DNA of 64,000 bases from Myxococcales bacterium (lineage in GTDB: Bacteria > Myxococcota_A > Polyangia > Polyangiales > Polyangiaceae). The notes under the pieces were generated by a model. The model searched no databases. It was not told the DNA's origin and worked only from the letters and a program-made list of their open reading frames with translations. Of the stretch, positions 26,343 through 35,587 are shown piece after piece. Numbering within the stretch: the stretch's first letter is position 1; the number at the start of each line of letters is the position of its first letter. The position numbers and the translations under genes are program-made. The stretch is from positions 1 to 64,000 of the forward strand of contig JADJKB010000022.1 of NCBI GenBank assembly GCA_016706225.1. The letters are read 5' to 3'.

Positions 26343-26778
26343 GAACGCTTTTCCAACCTCGATCGCAGGGCGCGTCAAGCGCGTGTGCTGGGGTGCTCGG
26401 CGTGCTCCTGCAGCTGGCACTGCGGGCCGACCTGCGACAGCGCCTCCTGCTCCGCCACCAGGATTTGCGATTCGAGCGGCGAGCCGAGTACTAACATGGA
26501 CCGCGGGTCGCGAAATCGCGTCCGTTCGGACCGACGCGCGTAAAGTGCTGATGCCGCGACGGCGGCGGCGCGACGGAACAGGCGGAGGACTGCGTCACTC
26601 GCTTCCCCGTTGGCGCGAGCGCGCGGCGGCGCCTCCCCGGAGACATCGGAACGACGCTGCACCTCCAGCGTCGGGCGAACCATCCGCGCCACGCGGCAAC
26701 ATTTTGGGGGTTCCCACACCGACTTGACGCAAATCACTCGTGGCGCGCGGACAACGGCGTTACTCGTCGGCGAGCTCG
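26343..26778. other. 436-base intergenic region
   Basis: Lies between the divergent LRR lipoprotein and haem-binding genes. I see no gene with support. A short reverse frame (about 40 codons, 26375-26497) has plausible composition but no known family. Promoters for both flanking genes should lie here; no consensus box stands out. Confidence 0.4.
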
Positions 26779-27312
26779 ATGAAGAAACTCCTCTCCCGCA
26801 TCAAGGCCAAGCGCAAGCCCATCGCCTTGTCGCTGCTGATCGGCTTCGTGGCCATTCAGGTCTTCCGCCCGGCGAAGAACCAGTCCTCGCAGCCGTCGGG
26901 CCACGAGGTCACCAAGGTGTTCCCCGTCCCCGACGACGTGATGACCCTGCTGAAGGCCTCTTGTTACGACTGCCACAGCAACAACACGGTGTACCCCTGG
27001 TACAGCAACCTCCAACCCGTGGCGTGGTGGCTGGCCAATCACGTGAGCGAAGGAAAACGGGCGCTCAACTTCGACGAGCTCGAGACCTACCCGCCGAACC
27101 GCATGTTCAAGCGCCTCGGGGACATCCAGAAGGAAGTGCGCGAGGACGAGATGCCACTTTCGTCCTACACGCTGATCCACCGCTACGCGATCTTGAACGA
27201 CACGCAGAAGCGAAGCTTGATGGACTGGGCCGCCGCGGCACAAGAGACGATGAAGGCGAAGTACCCGGCAGAGAGCCTGAAGATGCCGCCGCGAAAACCG
27301 AAGCCCGAGTGA
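26779..27312 (+). CDS. haem-binding domain protein (single CxxCH)
   Basis: 177 residues. KRKPIALSLLIGFVAIQVF is an N-terminal anchor or signal. The mature part is the haem-binding family (Haem_bd, PF14376-like): VMTLLKASCYDCHSNNTVYPWY (CxxCH haem site), LQPVAWWLANHVSEGKRALN, then KEVREDEMPLSSYTLIHRYA with a Met that could be the second axial ligand. Exported c-type cytochrome-like electron carrier or haem sensor. The ATG at 26779 is used because an upstream start adds 13 polar residues before the anchor. Single gene. Confidence 0.9.
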   Translation: MKKLLSRIKAKRKPIALSLLIGFVAIQVFRPAKNQSSQPSGHEVTKVFPVPDDVMTLLKASCYDCHSNNTVYPWYSNLQPVAWWLANHVSEGKRALNFDELETYPPNRMFKRLGDIQKEVREDEMPLSSYTLIHRYAILNDTQKRSLMDWAAAAQETMKAKYPAESLKMPPRKPKPE

Positions 27313-27484
27313 ACGGCGGCGTGCTGACGCACCGGCGCGCACGCAGGCAATTCACGCATCGACCCGCTCTGCGCAGAGCATGCCGGGCGGAGCGCACGAC
27401 CCCGCAGGTGCGCGAAGAGCACGAGTGCGAGGCGCAACCTGGACCTGCTTTGCAATTCGTGATTCAGCGGCGTACCTTGCTCCG

Positions 27485-29431
27485 ATGACGAAACTCGCGC
27501 TGGCTCTCGTGACGTCTGGCCTGTGTCTGTTGTCAGCCTGCAGCGCGAGCGACTCGAGCTCCGGAGGCCCGGGCGGCGTGGGGGGGACCGGAGGACCGGA
27601 CGGAAGCGCTGCGACCGGCGGCGGGGGAACGACGGGGGGGACCGCTGGGACTGGCGGCAGCGCGGGGGCGACAGGCGGCTCGGGCGGCAGCGCGGGGGCG
27701 ACAGGCGGCTCGGGCGGCAGCGCGGGAGCGCCGGAGTGCACCAGCGCCGCCGAGTGTCCCGGCAACGACACCACGTGCAGCCAGCGGACGTGCAACGCGG
27801 GCAGCTGCGGCAAGAACGACGCAGCGCAGGGCACGACCTGCACCGAGACCGGCGGCGCCGTATGCGACGGCGCGGGGGCGTGCGTCGCATGCGTCGTCGG
27901 CACGGACTGCACTGACGGTGTGTGCGTCAGCAACAAATGTGTCCCCGCCACGTGCACGGACTCCGTGAAGAACGGGACCGAAGCGGACATCGACTGCGGT
28001 GGCAGCTGTCCGCCCTGCAAGAACGCGCAGAGCTGCGGCGGCGCCGCAGACTGCGAGTCGGGGTTCTGCAAGTCGGGCTCGGACGGCGGAGGCAGTGACG
28101 CGGGTGCCGGCGACGCCAGCATCGAGGCAGGGCCGAGCGACGCCGGCGCCGGGCCGGGGACGTGCGCGGCATGCACCAGCAGCGCGGACTGCATCGGCTC
28201 TGCCGGAACCTATTGCGACGCTGGCAAGTGCGTGCCCAAAAAGACCGGCGGCGCGGCGTGCGGCGCGGCGGGCGAGTGCCTGAGCGGGTATTGTCCCGCC
28301 GACGACGGCGTGTGTTGCGACACGGCCTGCGACTCCCCGTGTCAGGCCTGCAAGCTGGCCAAGACGACGGTCGCGAACGGCACGTGTGCGCCCGTGACCA
28401 AGGACACCGATCCCGACACCGAATGCGCGACCACGGCAGCCGCGACCTGCGGCGTCAACGGCACGGGCTGCAACGGCAACTCGACCACACCGGCTTGCAA
28501 CGTGTACCCGTCGGGGACCGTTTGCGGCGCTGCGGTGTGCACCGCCGGCAGCGCCACCGCGGCCTCGACCTGCACTGGGACCGGGACCTGCAATACGCCG
28601 CCGGCGACTTCGTGCAGCCCTTATCTCTGCAAGCCGACAGGCGATGCATGCGGCACCAGCTGCGCTGCGGACGTCGACTGCGCCGCAACGGCGTACTGCT
28701 CTGGCAGCACGTGCAAGCCGAAGCAGGCGAACGGGCAAGTCTGCGGCGGCGCCAACCAGTGCACCAGCGGCAACTGTGTCGACGGAGTTTGCTGCAATTC
28801 CCCGTGCGGCGGCGCGTGTGATTCGTGCGCGGTCAGCGGCAACGTGGGCAGCTGCAGCGTGGTGCCCGCCGGGCAACCGGGTTCACCCAGCTGTGCGCCC
28901 TACTATTGCAGCGGCACCAGCTCGAGCTGTCCGGGCACCTGCGGGACGGACACGGACTGCATCTCGGGCACCTGCGTCGGGGGCGCTTGCCTCGTCAAGT
29001 GTCTGGCCCAGAACGACGACACCAGCCTCGGTTCGTACGTCGACAACTCCAACGTCTTCGCGTTGATGTTCACGCCGGCATCACCGCTGAAGGTTCGGCG
29101 CTTGGAGATCTACACGGGCAACGGCCCGGGCACGGGTCAGACCACGCTCGGTCTGCGTGCAGACGCCGCGGGCCTTCCCGGAGCTTTCCTCGCGAGCGGC
29201 GCCTTCACGGTCAGCGCGGCCGTTGGCTGGCAGGGCGTCAACCTCCCGCTCACCGTCCTGGCGAGCGGCACGCAGTACTGGCTCTACTACGATGGCGCGA
29301 ACGGAACCTGGTTCCCGATCGGTAGCGGCACCCCTCAGAATTACTATTACAGCTCCAGCGGCGGCGCGAGCTGGTCGGGCCCCAACCCAGGCCTCTACGC
29401 GTGGAAGTACCGCCTTTGGTGTGAGCCCTGA
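27485..29431 (+). CDS. large Cys-rich lipoprotein with C-terminal beta domain
   Basis: 648 residues. MTKLALALVTSGLCLLSAC is the lipoprotein signal (Cys19). A Gly/Ser/Thr linker contains near-perfect repeats of GGSGGSAGAT. Residues about 75-500 hold many Cys in units like CxSAxDCxxxxxC and CNSPCGGACDSC, typical of large myxobacterial surface proteins. The last 135 residues, starting near LGSYVDNSNVFALMF, form a beta-sandwich-like domain with little Cys, resembling choice-of-anchor type domains at cell surfaces. No enzyme motif. Possibly an adhesin; function unproven. Confidence 0.85.
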   Translation: MTKLALALVTSGLCLLSACSASDSSSGGPGGVGGTGGPDGSAATGGGGTTGGTAGTGGSAGATGGSGGSAGATGGSGGSAGAPECTSAAECPGNDTTCSQRTCNAGSCGKNDAAQGTTCTETGGAVCDGAGACVACVVGTDCTDGVCVSNKCVPATCTDSVKNGTEADIDCGGSCPPCKNAQSCGGAADCESGFCKSGSDGGGSDAGAGDASIEAGPSDAGAGPGTCAACTSSADCIGSAGTYCDAGKCVPKKTGGAACGAAGECLSGYCPADDGVCCDTACDSPCQACKLAKTTVANGTCAPVTKDTDPDTECATTAAATCGVNGTGCNGNSTTPACNVYPSGTVCGAAVCTAGSATAASTCTGTGTCNTPPATSCSPYLCKPTGDACGTSCAADVDCAATAYCSGSTCKPKQANGQVCGGANQCTSGNCVDGVCCNSPCGGACDSCAVSGNVGSCSVVPAGQPGSPSCAPYYCSGTSSSCPGTCGTDTDCISGTCVGGACLVKCLAQNDDTSLGSYVDNSNVFALMFTPASPLKVRRLEIYTGNGPGTGQTTLGLRADAAGLPGAFLASGAFTVSAAVGWQGVNLPLTVLASGTQYWLYYDGANGTWFPIGSGTPQNYYYSSSGGASWSGPNPGLYAWKYRLWCEP

Positions 29432-29475
29432 GCGATCGGCGCGCGGCCATGTAGGCTCACGCGGCAGGAGGACCC

Positions 29476-30363
29476 ATGCCCGACTTTGATTTCTCATCCA
29501 CCGCCGACGACGTCACAGACGGGATCTCCCTCGAGGGTGAGACAGTCGTCGTCACGGGCTGCAATTCGGGCATCGGCCAAGAGACGGCGCGCGTCCTGGC
29601 GAGGCGCGGGGCTTTCGTCATCGGAGCCGCGCGAACGGCCGAGAAGGCCCAGGCCGCCCTCGACGAGCACGGAGTCGCGGGCGCCGCCGTTGCCTGCGAG
29701 CTCAGCGAGCCGAGCTCGGTGCTCACGGCCGTGGAGACCATCCGTGGCCTCGGCCGAGAGCTCGACGCCATCGTCTGCAACGCGGGCATCATGGCACTCC
29801 CCGAGCGCAGGGAGGCTCACGGCGTCGAGCTGCAGTTCATGACGAACCACGTGGGCCACTTCATCTTCGTCAACGGGTTGCTCGACTCCCTGAGCGCGAG
29901 CGGCCGCGTGGTCGTCGTCAGCAGCGGCGCGCACCACATGGCTCCCGAGGTCGGGGTCGAGCTCGACGACCTGGCCGGACGCAAGAGCTACGAGGCATGG
30001 AAGCATTACGGGCAGTCGAAGCTCGCGAACATCCTCTTCGCCCGCGAGCTCCACCGGCGCTTTCGCGGTACGAAGCGCGTCGCCAGCTCGCTCCACCCTG
30101 GCGTGATCAAGACCAACCTCGGCCGCAACAACCCCGAGCGGGTTCAGGGCATGTTCGAGAAGATGGACCCGAGCAGGGTCAAGACCATCCCTCAGGGCGC
30201 GGCCACCCAGTGCTTGCTCGCGGCCCACCCTTCGGCGACGGACGCCGCCGGTCGCTACTACGCGGATTGCCAGCCGGCGGAAACCTCGCCCCTCGGTCGC
30301 GACGACGCGCTCGCCGAGCGGCTCTGGCAAGCGACGCAAGCGCTCGTCGACAGCTTCGGCTAG
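29476..30363 (+). CDS. short-chain dehydrogenase/reductase
   Basis: 295 residues. Retinol-dehydrogenase-like SDR: VVVTGCNSGIGQETARVLARR (TGxxxGIG cofactor motif), ARTAEKAQ, LDAIVCNAGIMALP (NAG), VVVVSSGAHHM (catalytic Ser) and YGQSKLANILFA (YxxxK), then HPGVIKTNLGR. The Arg at the end of strand 2 favours NADP(H). Substrate not predictable. It lies 198 bases upstream of the benzoyl-CoA cluster on the same strand but is probably a separate unit, since no SDR is required for that pathway. Confidence 0.9.
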   Translation: MPDFDFSSTADDVTDGISLEGETVVVTGCNSGIGQETARVLARRGAFVIGAARTAEKAQAALDEHGVAGAAVACELSEPSSVLTAVETIRGLGRELDAIVCNAGIMALPERREAHGVELQFMTNHVGHFIFVNGLLDSLSASGRVVVVSSGAHHMAPEVGVELDDLAGRKSYEAWKHYGQSKLANILFARELHRRFRGTKRVASSLHPGVIKTNLGRNNPERVQGMFEKMDPSRVKTIPQGAATQCLLAAHPSATDAAGRYYADCQPAETSPLGRDDALAERLWQATQALVDSFG

Positions 30364-30537
30364 ACCCGCCGGGGCAAGAGGGCTGACCGAGGAATGCGTG
30401 TTGACGTCACGCTGACCCGCCCGCCCCATGCGAATTTCGTGGGCCCGCGACCTTCGATTTCGACGTCCACGGCGAGCAATTTCAACGGGTTCCCGCGATC
30501 TTGATGGAAGTCATTTCCCGGCCACCCGGCGACCCGT

Positions 30538-30549
30538 ACGAACGTTCGT
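30538..30549. promoter_or_regulatory. perfect 12-bp palindrome before had, putative operator
   Basis: ACGAACGTTCGT abuts the GGGAGG ribosome binding site of the first gene in the benzoyl-CoA cluster. A TetR-family repressor encoded within the cluster is the obvious candidate to bind it. Palindromes of AACG/CGTT type are reported for some acyl-CoA-responsive TetR proteins. A TGACGTCA palindrome also lies at 30402-30409. Confidence 0.45.
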
Positions 30550-30561
30550 GGGAGGCCACGA

Positions 30562-31626
30562 ATGGGGTTCCGAAACGAAGCCTGGGTGTTGAAGGAGACG
30601 GGCAAGCCGCTCGTCAAGGAGAGCGTCGAGCTCGCTGAGCCGGGCTCGGACGAGGTCATCGTCGAGGTCGAGAGCTGCGGCCTCTGTCACACCGATCTGG
30701 GTTTTGCCGAGGGCGGCGTCGCGCCGCGCATGGCGCTTCCCATCGTACTCGGTCACGAGGTGGTCGGTGTCGTTCGAGCGGCGGGCGCTCGCTACACGAC
30801 GCTGATCGGGCAGAAGGTGCTCGTGCCCTCCGTCATGCCCTGTGGCGATTGCGCCTTTTGCCGCGCGGGTCGCGGCAACGCTTGTTTGAAGCAAAAGATG
30901 CCGGGCAACGACATCAACGGCGGCTTCGCGACGCACATCGTCGCGCCGGGCGCCAGCATGGTGTCCTTGGCCGACGCGCCGGCGAGTGTGAAGACCGATT
31001 CCCTCTCGGTGGTCGCCGACGCGGTGTCGACGGCGTACCAGGCGGTCAAGCGCTCGGGCCTCGCGGCGGGTGACGTCGCCTTCGTGATCGGTGGTGGCGG
31101 CGTCGGCGGCTTCACCGCGCAGATCGCCAAGGCGCTCGGCGCCAAGACCGTCGTGTGTGACGTGCACGAAGAACGGCTGGCAGGGCTCGCATCGCTCGGC
31201 TTCGACCACACCTGCAACGTCAAGGGGCGCGAGGTGAAGGACGTGCGCAAGGAGCTGCACGGCAAGGCCAAGGAGTGGGGCATCCCGAGCCTCGGCTACA
31301 AGATCTTCGAGTGCAGCGGCACGGCTCCCGGACAGACCCTCGCGTACACGCTGCTGTCGAACGGCGCGACGCTGATGATCGTCGGTTTCACCCGCGAATC
31401 GGTGAACGTGCGGCTCTCGAACCTGATGGCCTTCGACGCCTCGGTGCACGGCTCCTGGGGCTGCCCGGTGGAGGCCTATCCCGCCGTTTTGAAGCTGATC
31501 TACGACGGCAAGGTCGTGCTCGAGCCCTTCATCGAACGCGCGCCGATGTCGAAAATCAACGAGCACATGAAAGCGCTCGCAGAACACAAGCTCGCCAAGC
31601 GCTTGGTGATGGATCCCAAAGTTTGA
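30562..31626 (+). CDS. had: 6-hydroxycyclohex-1-ene-1-carbonyl-CoA dehydrogenase
   Basis: 354 residues. Zinc-type alcohol dehydrogenase that oxidises 6-hydroxycyclohexenoyl-CoA to the 6-oxo compound with NAD in the benzoyl-CoA pathway. Seen: CGLCHTDLGFAEGGV, LGHEVVGVV (catalytic zinc), CGDCAFCRAGRGNACL (structural zinc Cys), VIGGGGVGGFTAQIA (cofactor loop). The KMPGNDINGGFATHIVAPG stretch is characteristic of Had as opposed to general ADHs. Strong GGGAGG site six bases before the ATG. First gene of the cluster; had, oah and dch next to bcr genes is also the arrangement of Thauera and Azoarcus. Confidence 0.92.
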   Translation: MGFRNEAWVLKETGKPLVKESVELAEPGSDEVIVEVESCGLCHTDLGFAEGGVAPRMALPIVLGHEVVGVVRAAGARYTTLIGQKVLVPSVMPCGDCAFCRAGRGNACLKQKMPGNDINGGFATHIVAPGASMVSLADAPASVKTDSLSVVADAVSTAYQAVKRSGLAAGDVAFVIGGGGVGGFTAQIAKALGAKTVVCDVHEERLAGLASLGFDHTCNVKGREVKDVRKELHGKAKEWGIPSLGYKIFECSGTAPGQTLAYTLLSNGATLMIVGFTRESVNVRLSNLMAFDASVHGSWGCPVEAYPAVLKLIYDGKVVLEPFIERAPMSKINEHMKALAEHKLAKRLVMDPKV

Positions 31627-31822
31627 TCAGACCGTCAATGAATATTTCTCCGAGGTCGGAGGTTTTGTAAGGAACCACTTCAACCGTCTTGCCCAAGTCA
31701 GATCACGATCGGAACAGAGAGAAGACCAGAAAATCCGGCGAGGCCGGCGGCGGCACCTGGATGCCGGGAACTGACGCCAAGCCCCACCAGATGGAACGGT
31801 GCAGAAGAAAGAAGAAATCCCC

Positions 31823-32941
31823 ATGACCCAACTCCTCAGCCACGACATCCTCCCCGGCTACGAGTTCCGCCACATCAAGTACGAGCAGCGTCCCGTGCTC
31901 GACGACAAGGGCAAGGCCATCGACGGCTTGCACCAGGTGTGGATCTCGCTCGACAACGAGAAGCAGCTGAACAGCTACACCACCGCCGCGGTGAAGGAGG
32001 TCATCCTGGCGTTCCGCCGGGCGAGCTGTGACCGCGCCGCCACCAACGTGGTGTTCACCGCCGTCGGCGACCGCGCGTTCTGCACCGGTGGCAACACCGA
32101 GGAGTACGCGACCTACTACTCGAACCGACCCCTCGAGTACCTGCAATACATGCGGCTCTTCAACGACATGGTCACCAACATCCTGATCTGCGACAAGCCC
32201 GTGATCTGCCGCGTGAACGGCATGCGCATCGGCGGCGGACAGGAGATCGGCATGGCCTGCGATTTTTCCGTCGCCGGCGACCACGCCCGCTTCGGACAGG
32301 CCGGCCCCAAACACGGGTCGGCGCCCGACGGCGGCTCGACGGATTTTCTCGACATCTACGTCGGCTTCTCCCGCGCAGTGGAGAGCCTCGTCTTGTGTGA
32401 GCCCTGGAGCGCGCACAAGGCCCTGCGCATCGGCCTCGTGAACGAGATCGCCCCGACCCACAAGAGCGCCGACGGCAGCTTCATCCCGAACCCGTTTGCC
32501 GTGACGGATCGCTACCTCGACGACATGGGTCGCCTCGTCTACGGCGAGTGGAAAGAGGGCAAAGACAAGGACGCCGCCAAGGAGCTCGCGGGCAAATGCA
32601 CCCTCGATCTGTCGCTGCTCGACAAGGCGGTCGATCAGCTGGCCACCAAGCTGCTCTACACCTTCCCGGACTGCACCCGGAAGACGCTGGAGAGCGCCCG
32701 CAAGAAGAAGCTCATGCACTGGCAGCAGAACAGCGAGAGCAACCGCTCGTGGCTGGCGCTCAACATGAACACCGAAGCGGCCGCCGGTTTCCCGGCCTTC
32801 CACTTCGGTGACCGCAACGAGCGTGACATCGATTTCGTGCTGATGCGCAAGCGCATGGCCGAAGGTTCGCGCTTCGATCGGCAGCTGATCAGCGACGTGC
32901 TGAAACCCTCGGCGCGGGCCGGCTGGGAGAAGAACCCGTGA
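31823..32941 (+). CDS. oah: 6-oxocyclohex-1-ene-1-carbonyl-CoA hydrolase
   Basis: 372 residues. Crotonase-fold enzyme that adds water twice and opens the ring to 3-hydroxypimelyl-CoA. Seen: HDILPGYEFRHIKYEQRPVL, the long family-specific N-terminus; FTAVGDRAFCTGGNTEEYA and CRVNGMRIGGGQEIGMACDF (oxyanion loops); GQAGPKHGSAPDGGSTDFL. The length well above ordinary enoyl-CoA hydratases fits Oah. The ATG at 31823 is chosen because MTQLLSHDILPG matches the family start; a GTG at 31799 would add eight residues. Its stop overlaps dch (GTGA). A 196-base gap separates it from had. Confidence 0.95.
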   Translation: MTQLLSHDILPGYEFRHIKYEQRPVLDDKGKAIDGLHQVWISLDNEKQLNSYTTAAVKEVILAFRRASCDRAATNVVFTAVGDRAFCTGGNTEEYATYYSNRPLEYLQYMRLFNDMVTNILICDKPVICRVNGMRIGGGQEIGMACDFSVAGDHARFGQAGPKHGSAPDGGSTDFLDIYVGFSRAVESLVLCEPWSAHKALRIGLVNEIAPTHKSADGSFIPNPFAVTDRYLDDMGRLVYGEWKEGKDKDAAKELAGKCTLDLSLLDKAVDQLATKLLYTFPDCTRKTLESARKKKLMHWQQNSESNRSWLALNMNTEAAAGFPAFHFGDRNERDIDFVLMRKRMAEGSRFDRQLISDVLKPSARAGWEKNP

Positions 32942-33720
32942 GCTCGTTCGTCCGCTCGGAGCTGATGGAGGACGGCGCGCTCTTGCGCGTCGTCTTCGAA
33001 CGCGACGCGGGCAATGTGCTCAGCGGCGCCGTCATGCGAGAGCTGGACGAAACGCTGAGCCAGCACGAGAGCGATGCACACCTGAAGCTCGTGACCATCG
33101 AGGGCGCCGGCAAACACTTCAGCTTTGGCGCCAGCGTCGAGGAGCACCAGAAAGATCAAGCCAAGGCCATGCTGGGGACCTTCCATGCGCTGATCCGGCG
33201 CATGGTCGGTTACCCGGTGCCGACCGCGGCGGTCGTGCGAGGGCGCTGTCTCGGCGGAGCGTTCGAGGTGGCCCTGGCCTGTCGCTTCGTGTTCGCGAGC
33301 GACCGCGCCATCTTCGCTTGCCCCGAGATCAAGCTCGGGGTGTTCCCGCCCGTGCTCGCGGCCCTCGGGCCCGGGCGCCTGGGGCACACCTGGACGGAAC
33401 GACTGCTGCTCACTGGCAGCGAGCTCGACGCGACAACAGCCGAGCGCATCGGGTTCGCCACGAAGCTCGCCGCCGAAGGCGCCGACCCCTTCGCCGACGC
33501 CCTCGCCTGGTTCACCACCAATCTGAAGGAGCTCTCCGCCTACTCGCTGCGCCAATCCGTCGAGGCACTGCGCATCGGGTCGGACACGGCGGACGCGGTC
33601 GGCGACCGGCTCGCGCGGATCGAAGATCTCTACCTGGCGCGGCTGCTGGAGAGCCACGACGGCAACGCGGGCATCACCGCCTTCCTGGCCAAACAGAAGC
33701 CCGTCTGGAGGGACGCATGA
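32938..33720 (+). CDS. dch: cyclohexa-1,5-diene-1-carbonyl-CoA hydratase
   Basis: 260 residues. Crotonase-family enzyme that hydrates the dienoyl-CoA made by benzoyl-CoA reductase to 6-hydroxycyclohexenoyl-CoA. Seen: VVFERDAGNVLSGAVMRELD, IEGAGKHFSFGASVEEHQKD (first oxyanion loop), AVVRGRCLGGAFEVALACRF and CPEIKLGVFPPVLAA. The SFGASVEEH wording is typical of Dch. GTG start overlapping the oah stop; its own stop overlaps the TetR gene. Function is supported more by the cluster than by motifs alone, since crotonases look alike. Confidence 0.92.
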   Translation: MSSFVRSELMEDGALLRVVFERDAGNVLSGAVMRELDETLSQHESDAHLKLVTIEGAGKHFSFGASVEEHQKDQAKAMLGTFHALIRRMVGYPVPTAAVVRGRCLGGAFEVALACRFVFASDRAIFACPEIKLGVFPPVLAALGPGRLGHTWTERLLLTGSELDATTAERIGFATKLAAEGADPFADALAWFTTNLKELSAYSLRQSVEALRIGSDTADAVGDRLARIEDLYLARLLESHDGNAGITAFLAKQKPVWRDA

Positions 33721-34385
33721 CCGAGCATCCGAGCGCGGGCATGACGGAGATCCTGGCCGCGGCGGCCCGCGCCTTCGCCGAGCACGGCTTCCACGGCATG
33801 AGCATGCGGGATCTGGCCAAGCTGACGAAGCGCGCGCCGGCCACCCTCTACAACTACGTCGATTGCAAGGAAGACCTGCTCTACCTGATCCAGCGCGACG
33901 CCTTCGACGAGATGCTGGCCGCCGCCCAAGACGCCCTCGACGGCCTCGACGACCCGAGTGAGCGCCTGCACGAGTTCGTCCTCAACCACGTGCGCTTCTT
34001 CGCGAACCGCCAGTACCTGATGCGCGTGCTGATCCACGAGGCCGCGGCGCTGCCTGCGTCGCGCCGCAACGAGATCCGCGATCGCAAGGAACGCTACTTC
34101 GCCATCGCCCGGGAGATCGTGGCCGCTGTGGCGGAGAGCCGCGGTGACGATCCGAACCCCCTCGACGTCGAGCGCAACACGTATTGCCTGTTCGGCATGC
34201 TGAACTGGACCTACGGCTGGTACGAGCCTCGGCGGCATGGCAGTCCCGAGGAGCTGGCCGAGACCATCGAGCGCGTCGCCAACTTCGGTGTGTCGGCGGC
34301 GGCAGCGCCGAAGGCCGCCCGCAAGAAACTTCGTTCCGATAACCCTGGCGCCCGTCACACGGTGCCCACCGGAGGTGTCCGTTGA
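33717..34385 (+). CDS. TetR-family transcriptional regulator
   Basis: 222 residues. N-terminal helix-turn-helix ILAAAARAFAEHGFHGMSMR, DLAKLTKRAPATLYNYVDCK, KEDLLYLI: a full TetR DNA-binding domain. The C-terminal ligand domain ends in a basic tail. It overlaps dch by ATGA and is followed by bcrC with a four-base overlap, so it is locked into the pathway operon and probably senses a CoA thioester intermediate. The better-known regulators of this pathway (BzdR, BadR, BadM, AadR) are not TetR proteins, so this would be a different control solution. Confidence 0.9.
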   Translation: MTEHPSAGMTEILAAAARAFAEHGFHGMSMRDLAKLTKRAPATLYNYVDCKEDLLYLIQRDAFDEMLAAAQDALDGLDDPSERLHEFVLNHVRFFANRQYLMRVLIHEAAALPASRRNEIRDRKERYFAIAREIVAAVAESRGDDPNPLDVERNTYCLFGMLNWTYGWYEPRRHGSPEELAETIERVANFGVSAAAAPKAARKKLRSDNPGARHTVPTGGVR

Positions 34386-35587
34386 CCGAGCATGAATCCG
34401 ACAAGAAAGAGACCGATCCCGCCGCCGCCGTCATCGAACGCGCGCGGCTGCTGGTCGACGACCTCAGGCTCGCCGAGGTGGTGCGCTGGAAGAAGAACCA
34501 TCCCGGTCAGCTCGCCGTCGGTTACATGCCGATCTACGTGCCGCGCCCGATGCTCGAGGGCATCGGCGTGCTGCCCGTGGCGATGTTCGGCGGGGGCGAT
34601 CAGGTCGACATCATCAAGGGCGACAGCTTCTATCAGTCGTACATCTGCCACATTCCCCGGAGCACGCTGGAGCTGGCGCTGAACGGCTCCCTCGACTCGC
34701 TCGACGGCGTGCTCTTCCCCAGCATCTGCGACGTGATCCGGAACCTCTCGGGCATGTGGCAGATGCTGTTCCCGGACAAATACGCGAGCTACGTGGATCT
34801 ACCGCAGAACTTCGACCCGGAGCTGGGCGGCAAGTTCTACGTGAACGACATGACTCGCATCCTCGGCGACCTCACGGCCCGCGGCGCCTGGAAATACGAC
34901 GCCGACAAGATGCGGGCCGCCATTGTCGCGGAGAACGCCCGGCGCCGGGCCCTCGCCGAGCTCGACACGATGCGCATCAAGGAGCCCTTCCGGGTGCGCG
35001 CTTCGGAGGCCTACCTGATCGCCCGCGCCGGCAGCAACCTCGAGGCCGCGGAGCACGAGAAGCTGGTGCGCGAGTTCGTCGCGGCAGCTCGGGAGCGCGC
35101 GCCCCGCGTCTACGACAACGTACGAGTGCTCGTGCGCGGGTCGTTCTGCGAGCAGCCTCCCCTCGGGCTCATCAAGACCCTGGAAGCCGCGGGTTGTGAC
35201 ATCGTCGACGACGATTTCCAGCTGGGCCTGCGCTACATCGACGGCGACATCGAGTGCGGCCCGAGCGAGGACCCGATGCGAGCCATCGCGATGGCGTTCC
35301 TGAAACGCGGTCAGGCGACGGCCTCCCGCTACATTGCCGACGAGGAGAAGGGCCGTGCGCTCATCAACAGCGTGCAAGCCGTCGAGGCCGAAGGCGTGAT
35401 CTTCGCCGCCGCCTCGTTCTGTGACCCGGCGCTGCTCGATCAGCCGATGCTCGAAGCCGCCCTCGACCGCGCGAACATTCCACACACCAGCCTGAAATTT
35501 GCAGAAAACACCGGACAATTCCAAGTGATCCGGGAACAAGCCGGAGCCTTCTCGGACGCCGTGAAGCTCTGGGGGAGCGCAGCATGA
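34382..35587 (+). CDS. bcrC: benzoyl-CoA reductase subunit C
   Basis: 401 residues. One of two subunits that bind benzoyl-CoA and a [4Fe-4S] cluster; belongs to the 2-hydroxyacyl-CoA dehydratase D-component family. Seen: GYMPIYVPRPMLEGIGVLPV, YICHIPRSTLELAL, FPSICDVIRNLSGMW (cluster Cys), VRGSFCEQPPLGLIKTLEAA, ASFCDPALLDQPML and ENTGQFQVIREQAGAF near the C-terminus. TTG start, preceded by GGAGGTGTCC, overlapping the TetR stop. The order bcrC-bcrB-bcrA-bcrD is that of Thauera aromatica. Confidence 0.93.
   Translation: MTEHESDKKETDPAAAVIERARLLVDDLRLAEVVRWKKNHPGQLAVGYMPIYVPRPMLEGIGVLPVAMFGGGDQVDIIKGDSFYQSYICHIPRSTLELALNGSLDSLDGVLFPSICDVIRNLSGMWQMLFPDKYASYVDLPQNFDPELGGKFYVNDMTRILGDLTARGAWKYDADKMRAAIVAENARRRALAELDTMRIKEPFRVRASEAYLIARAGSNLEAAEHEKLVREFVAAARERAPRVYDNVRVLVRGSFCEQPPLGLIKTLEAAGCDIVDDDFQLGLRYIDGDIECGPSEDPMRAIAMAFLKRGQATASRYIADEEKGRALINSVQAVEAEGVIFAAASFCDPALLDQPMLEAALDRANIPHTSLKFAENTGQFQVIREQAGAFSDAVKLWGSAA

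Noticed and set aside
27533..28876. Reverse Ala/Arg-rich frame (447 codons) opposite the large Cys-rich lipoprotein
   Set aside because: Low-complexity mirror of Gly/Cys codons; no signal, no domain.
30511..31587. Long reverse frame (358 codons) opposite had
   Set aside because: Antisense shadow of a clear alcohol dehydrogenase; composition is Arg/His/Val-rich and no ribosome binding site is visible.
31703..32803. Reverse frame (366 codons) opposite oah
   Set aside because: Same GC-skew effect; the forward gene is a complete crotonase-fold enzyme.
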